DNA of 15,748 nucleotides, taken from NCBI GenBank assembly GCA_946886125.1, contig CAMPHY010000009.1, forward strand, positions 1-15,748, given 5' to 3'. Positions 12,498-15,748 of this stretch are shown piece by piece (within the stretch, counting starts at the first letter, position 1; each line of letters opens with the position of its first letter). Position numbers and translations under genes: made by a program. The DNA is from an uncultured Candidatus Saccharibacteria bacterium (lineage in GTDB: Bacteria; Patescibacteria; Saccharimonadia; Saccharimonadales; UBA6022). The notes beneath the pieces were generated by a model. It did not search any database, was not told the DNA's origin, and saw nothing but the letters and a program-made list of their open reading frames with translations.

Positions 12498-13706
12498 CTA
12501 TTCCTCGTCGGAGTCAGATTTTTTATTTTTTTTGCGACGACGCAGAAATGCAGGAGTATCAGACTCGTCCTCTTCGGGCTGTTCAGCTGGCGTATCCCAG
12601 ATATTTCCACCAGTATCTTCTGAGGCGAAGTGCGCTGCAGAATCAGTTTGGTCGAGGTCAAGGTTGATTGCTTCCACTGCTTCATCGCTCACAGCTGGCT
12701 TTACTACTGGAGTAGATTCCTGTAGCGAAGCTGCTTGTTCATGGAAGTAGGCACTGTCAAAGCCAGTTGCAATAACCGTAATAATCAACTCGTCTTCCAG
12801 TTCTGGCTTGAGCGTTGCACCAAAGATGATGTTAGCATCAGGACTGACTGCACTTGTGATAATTTCAGCTGCTTCCTGTATTTCGCTCATACTCATGTCA
12901 TAACCGCCAGTGACATTAAAGAGCACACCCTTTGCGCCATCAATTGACACTTCGATTAGAGGTGATTCAATTGCCTGTTGCGCGGCTTGAGCAGCACGAT
13001 CGTCGCCCGAAGCACGACCGATACCCATAAGTGCCGAACCGGCATTACTCATAATAGCTTTTACGTCAGCAAAGTCGAGGTTGATAAGTCCGTGCTCGGT
13101 AATGAGCTCAGAAATACCCTGTACACCCTGACGTAGTACATCGTCGGCGATCTTAAACGTCTCAAGTAGTGGTGTGCGACGATCAATTGTTTGTAGTAAT
13201 CGGTCATTTGGAATAGTAATTAAGGTATCGACTTCACGTCCAAGGCTATTAATTGCCCACTCAGCGTTCTGACGACGCTTTTCGCCCTCAAAACTAAACG
13301 GCTTTGTTGCTACGCCAACAACCAAGATACCAAGTTCACGAGCTACTTCAGCCACGACGTGACCAGCACCCGAGCCGGTACCACCGCCAGCACCAATAGT
13401 CACAAAGACCATATCTGCGCCCTCAAGTGATTCACGAATTTCTTCGCGAGATTCATTAGCAGCTAATTCACCTGTCGCTGGATTAGCACCAGCACCAAGA
13501 CCATTAGTTGTTGAATGTCCGAGGTGAATTTTAAGATCTGCCTTTGAGTTATGTAGCGCCTGAGCATCGGTGTTCATGGCAATAAATTGCACACCTGCAA
13601 GACCTGCATCTTTCATGCGGTTCACGGCTGAGCCGCCGGCACCGCCAACGCCGACAACTTTAATGCTGGCAAATGTTTGTATGTCGCTTGGTTTCACTTC
13701 AGGCAT
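12498..13706 (-). CDS. ftsZ: Cell division GTPase FtsZ
   Basis: FtsZ is the tubulin homologue that forms the cytokinetic ring. The 402 residues show VGVGGAGGSAVNRM (18-31), NTDAQAL (45-51), the tubulin signature GGGTGSG (108-114), TKPFSFEG (134-141), NDRLL (167-171) and the T7 catalytic loop NLDFADVK (209-216). A disordered acidic linker leads to a conserved C-terminal peptide DTPAFLRRR (383-391) that recruits FtsA and other partners. I chose the ATG at 13706, behind GGGGGAG and a promoter. A longer reading from a TTG at 13766 adds 20 residues, but the promoter -10 would lie inside it. It follows ftsA by about 65 nt and precedes nrdR by 15 nt. Confidence 0.97.
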   Translation of the reverse strand: MPEVKPSDIQTFASIKVVGVGGAGGSAVNRMKDAGLAGVQFIAMNTDAQALHNSKADLKIHLGHSTTNGLGAGANPATGELAANESREEIRESLEGADMVFVTIGAGGGTGSGAGHVVAEVARELGILVVGVATKPFSFEGEKRRQNAEWAINSLGREVDTLITIPNDRLLQTIDRRTPLLETFKIADDVLRQGVQGISELITEHGLINLDFADVKAIMSNAGSALMGIGRASGDDRAAQAAQQAIESPLIEVSIDGAKGVLFNVTGGYDMSMSEIQEAAEIITSAVSPDANIIFGATLKPELEDELIITVIATGFDSAYFHEQAASLQESTPVVKPAVSDEAVEAINLDLDQTDSAAHFASEDTGGNIWDTPAEQPEEDESDTPAFLRRRKKNKKSDSDEE

Positions 13707-13743
13707 TGAATCAGTCTCTCCCCCGATATTCGTATTCTTATCT

Positions 13744-13752
13744 AGTATAGCA
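13744..13752 (-). promoter_or_regulatory. Extended -10 promoter of ftsZ
   Basis: On the minus strand TGCTATACT forms an extended -10 (TG-n-TATACT) in the short gap between ftsA and ftsZ. No strong -35 is needed or seen. The predicted start is near 13737, about 30 nt before the ATG. It would let ftsZ, nrdR and the redox genes be expressed above the level set by ftsA. Confidence 0.65.
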
Positions 13753-13771
13753 CTTTTTCTGAACAAATAAA

Positions 13772-15013
13772 TTACACTTTAAATTTCGCTAGTAGCTTCG
13801 AGACAGCTCCGCTAGCAGTTTTCAAGGCCGCCTTGCCTTGTGTGCCAGATTTTGGTGCACCCATTACGTGTCCAGTTCCCTGGCTATCGATAAGCATAAG
13901 CCCCATTACTGTTGCAAACTGCGGGGTATCAATATGCTCGGCCACACCTGCATAACCAATAGCCTTGCCAAGTCGTGCCGCAAGTCCTAATTTTTCCTTA
14001 GCGTAATCTGCAATGTGCTTGATATTTGCCGTACCGCCAGTAAGCACTACACCACTTGGCAGCTGACCAGCCCGGCCTGCTTTTTTAAGTTCTTTATGTA
14101 CAGCGTCAAAGATTTCTTCTAGACGCGCTTCGACAATTTCATCTATATCAATCGAGCTGAAACTATAAATTTCTTTCTCATGCTTAACACTGACACTATC
14201 CGTCTCGCTGCGTACCACTGCACTAGCGTGTGCTAGTTTCACTTTTTCAGCGACTTCAGGGTCTGTCTTAAGGCCAATAGCAAGATCGTTGGTGATATTA
14301 ACGCCACCCACAGGTAGAACACTGACATATTGCAAGTCGCCTTCTTCAAACACTGCAACGCTAGTAGTTGCGCCCCCTAGGTCAATGACTGCAACGCCAT
14401 TTTCGAGTTGAGACTCGCTCAGTGTCGCTCGCGCAGCGGCAAGTACCGCTGGTGTAATTGAGCGCGGCGCCACCTTGGCCATATCAGCTGATTTTTGAAG
14501 GTTGGCTAGATGAGGCCCAAGCGCCGAAACAACATTGGCATTAATTTCAAGTCGTGTCCCTGTCATGCCAATAGGATCTTTAATATTATCTTGGCCATCA
14601 AGACGATAGCTGTGCGGAACTATATCAAGAATCTCTCGATTAGCCGGCACCTTGCCGATAGTCGCTACTTCTTCGATACGCATTAGATCATCGTGTGTAA
14701 TTTCATGATCAGCCGCCCCTACAGCAATCATACCGTCGGCCTTTGTGCTAAGGATATGAGCACCATTAATACTTAGACTAGCGCTATTGACTTGATATCC
14801 GCTCATGCGCTCGGCTTCACCGAGGGCGTCATCAATTGCTTTGGCTGGTCCAGAAAGATGAGCGACACTCCCCTTTCGCATGCCGCTGTTCGGAGCTTGT
14901 CCGACACCTACGATGGTCGGCGTACCCGTTGCTGGATCGATATGTCCCACTACACAGCGGATTGTAGTGGTACCAATATCAATACCTACGGCGTACCTAG
15001 AAGTTTCTTGCAT
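13772..15013 (-). CDS. ftsA: Cell division protein FtsA
   Basis: FtsA is the actin-like ATPase that tethers FtsZ to the membrane. The 413 residues show phosphate-1 motif VGIDIGTTTIRCVVG (9-23), the 1C subdomain (about 85-165), phosphate-2 motif VIDLGGATTSVAVF (209-222), adenosine motif VVLTGGTANI (322-331), and a C-terminal amphipathic helix (about 399-413, SGAVSKLLAKFKV) that binds the membrane. Length is normal. There is no SD before the ATG; the -10 ends 7 nt upstream, so the mRNA is probably leaderless. ftsZ follows in the usual order. Confidence 0.97.
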   Translation of the reverse strand: MQETSRYAVGIDIGTTTIRCVVGHIDPATGTPTIVGVGQAPNSGMRKGSVAHLSGPAKAIDDALGEAERMSGYQVNSASLSINGAHILSTKADGMIAVGAADHEITHDDLMRIEEVATIGKVPANREILDIVPHSYRLDGQDNIKDPIGMTGTRLEINANVVSALGPHLANLQKSADMAKVAPRSITPAVLAAARATLSESQLENGVAVIDLGGATTSVAVFEEGDLQYVSVLPVGGVNITNDLAIGLKTDPEVAEKVKLAHASAVVRSETDSVSVKHEKEIYSFSSIDIDEIVEARLEEIFDAVHKELKKAGRAGQLPSGVVLTGGTANIKHIADYAKEKLGLAARLGKAIGYAGVAEHIDTPQFATVMGLMLIDSQGTGHVMGAPKSGTQGKAALKTASGAVSKLLAKFKV

Positions 15014-15020
15014 ATCATAA

Positions 15021-15049
15021 AGTATAGCGCTTATGGCGTATTTTGCCTA
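15021..15049 (-). promoter_or_regulatory. Promoter of ftsA, predicted to give a leaderless mRNA
   Basis: On the minus strand TAGGCA (15049-15044) and TATACT (15026-15021) are 17 nt apart. Only 7 nt separate the -10 from the ftsA ATG (15013), so transcription should start at or next to the A of the start codon. Confidence 0.68.
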
Positions 15050-15079
15050 GCGGGAGTAATAGAAAGAAAACATTTTATT

Positions 15080-15126
15080 CAATAAAAGTTGAGACGCCCA
15101 CCTCGGCAGTATGCCGAGGTGGGCGT
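15080..15126 (-). terminator. Rho-independent terminator after the small acidic gene
   Basis: A perfect 15-bp GC-rich stem (15094-15108 with 15112-15126) with a 3-nt loop lies 24 nt after the stop codon. On the minus strand it is followed by CTCAACTTTTATT, a moderately T-rich tail. It isolates the small gene from ftsA. Confidence 0.82.
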
Positions 15127-15150
15127 ATAAGGAGGAGAGCCGACTACCAG

Positions 15151-15447
15151 CTAGGCCAGTAAAAGCTCTTGCATGCTCCAATCTGGAATGAAAAGCTCGG
15201 GGTAGGTGTTGTCAGTCACACTGGCAACTACGTCGTCGAAGCCATCGAACTCTTCCAGGAACTCAATCGCCAGCTCATGTTCCTTGATCTCAAGCTTTGA
15301 GACAGGTTCACGGCGGACAGCTTCCCGTACGAAGTACAACGCCTTGTCGAGATCACCATCAGCAACAGCTTTATTGATGAAATCCGACTCGAACGCGCCC
15401 CGATACCCCGCTAACAGCTCTTGCCGTCCAGGATTAAACGCTTTCAT
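15151..15447 (-). CDS. Small acidic protein of unknown function
   Basis: This 98-residue protein is acidic and soluble, with no signal peptide or membrane segment. It seems mostly helical: FNPGRQELLAGYRGAF, then FINKAVADGDLDKALYFVRE (24-43, TPR-like in rhythm), then ELAIEFLEEFDGFDDVVASV, and a C-terminal PDWSMQELLLA. I do not recognise a family. An SD (GGAAGG) lies about 7 nt before the ATG, and the gene has its own promoter and a strong terminator, so it is a stand-alone unit between map and ftsA. It may be an abundant regulator or adaptor, but this is a guess. Confidence 0.78.
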   Translation of the reverse strand: MKAFNPGRQELLAGYRGAFESDFINKAVADGDLDKALYFVREAVRREPVSKLEIKEHELAIEFLEEFDGFDDVVASVTDNTYPELFIPDWSMQELLLA

Positions 15448-15518
15448 GAGGAGACCTTCCTATGAAACAACAAATAAGGCGCTCGCCCCTTGCTCGCACT
15501 CTTTATCTGTTAGCCACT

Positions 15519-15547
15519 ACTATACACCACTCATCAAATAGTGGAAA
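15519..15547 (-). promoter_or_regulatory. Promoter of the small acidic gene
   Basis: On the minus strand TTTCCA (15547-15542) and TATAGT (15524-15519) are 17 nt apart. An inverted repeat CCACT/AGTGG lies in the spacer and could be an operator. The UTR is about 65 nt. Confidence 0.55.
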
Positions 15548-15554
15548 TATATTC

Positions 15555-15748
15555 TTATAGTTGCGTTAAAATCTCAGCACCATCTTCGGTAATGAGTACG
15601 GTATGCTCAAAGTGAGCCGCCAGGCTGCCGTCACGAGTACTAATAGTCCAACCATCACTACGGTCAGTCACAGTACGCTCGCCACCAAGGGTGGCCATAG
15701 GTTCAATCGCAATGGTGTCGCCCGGTTGTAATAACTCGCCGCGTCCTC
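15555..15748 (-). CDS. map: Methionine aminopeptidase, C-terminal part
   Basis: Only the last 64 residues are in the window; the gene continues past 15748. They contain GDTIAIEPM, whose Glu is one of the five metal ligands of type I methionine aminopeptidase, then [19 protein letters not shown], whose Glu is another, and [14 protein letters not shown] before TAA. The enzyme removes the initiator methionine from new proteins in the cytoplasm. Motif spacing matches bacterial MetAP and the C-terminal end is normal. The rest cannot be judged. Confidence 0.95.
   Translation of the reverse strand, partial: GRGELLQPGDTIAIEPMATLGGERTVTDRSDGWTISTRDGSLAAHFEHTVLITEDGAEILTQL

Noticed and set aside
13707..13766. 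A 20-residue N-terminal extension of FtsZ from a TTG codon
   Set aside because: The extended -10 promoter lies inside it, it has no SD, and the ATG at 13706 has GGGGGAG upstream and gives a normal FtsZ N-terminus.

Overview
The window looks like a piece of a Patescibacteria (CPR) genome, most likely Saccharibacteria (TM7). This is an inference from gene content and protein style: a compact layout, a eukaryote-like IleRS, ftsA-ftsZ next to nrdR, a VKOR-type oxidase, and an envelope set built from RCC1, WxL, WxL-interacting-protein and TasA-like modules, with nothing pointing to an outer membrane. Every gene I can support is on the minus strand, so the text follows transcription from high to low coordinates. 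The standard code with TAA, TAG and TGA stops fits all genes.

From 15748 to 11167 lies a housekeeping block. It starts with the C-terminal end of methionine aminopeptidase and a small acidic orphan gene with its own promoter and terminator. Then come ftsA, whose only visible promoter would give a leaderless mRNA, and ftsZ with an extended -10 promoter. Closely spaced or overlapping behind ftsZ are an NrdR-like repressor without its zinc-ribbon cysteines, a tiny thioredoxin-fold protein without a CxxC, and a VKOR-family membrane thiol oxidase.

From 11132 to 4960 lies a four-gene surface operon with one good sigma-A-like promoter. It encodes a small secreted WxL-like protein, a WxL-interacting-protein-like (DUF916-type) membrane protein ending in a LysM domain, a 1176-residue protein with fourteen RCC1 blades (two groups of seven) and a WxL-like C-terminus, and a secreted beta-sandwich protein with a C-terminal membrane anchor. 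The layout resembles the Csc/WxL cell-surface clusters of Firmicutes. I consider it the most interesting system in the window.

From 4950 to 1328 lies a T-box-controlled unit: a consensus-like promoter, a leader of about 210 nt with a textbook T-box antiterminator (7-nt bulge TGGTACC between two 6-bp helices) and a competing terminator, then a GNAT acetyltransferase overlapping ileS. Uncharged tRNA, presumably tRNA-Ile, should switch on both genes.

From 1300 to 1 lies a second surface unit: a strong promoter with an A/T-rich upstream element, a GC-rich TasA/camelysin-like fibre-subunit gene, a long perfect hairpin just after it, and a second protein with the same secretion and N-terminal signature but a Pro/Glu-rich tail. 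A further gene may begin in the last ten bases. No insertion sequence, CRISPR array, tRNA or rRNA gene was seen.
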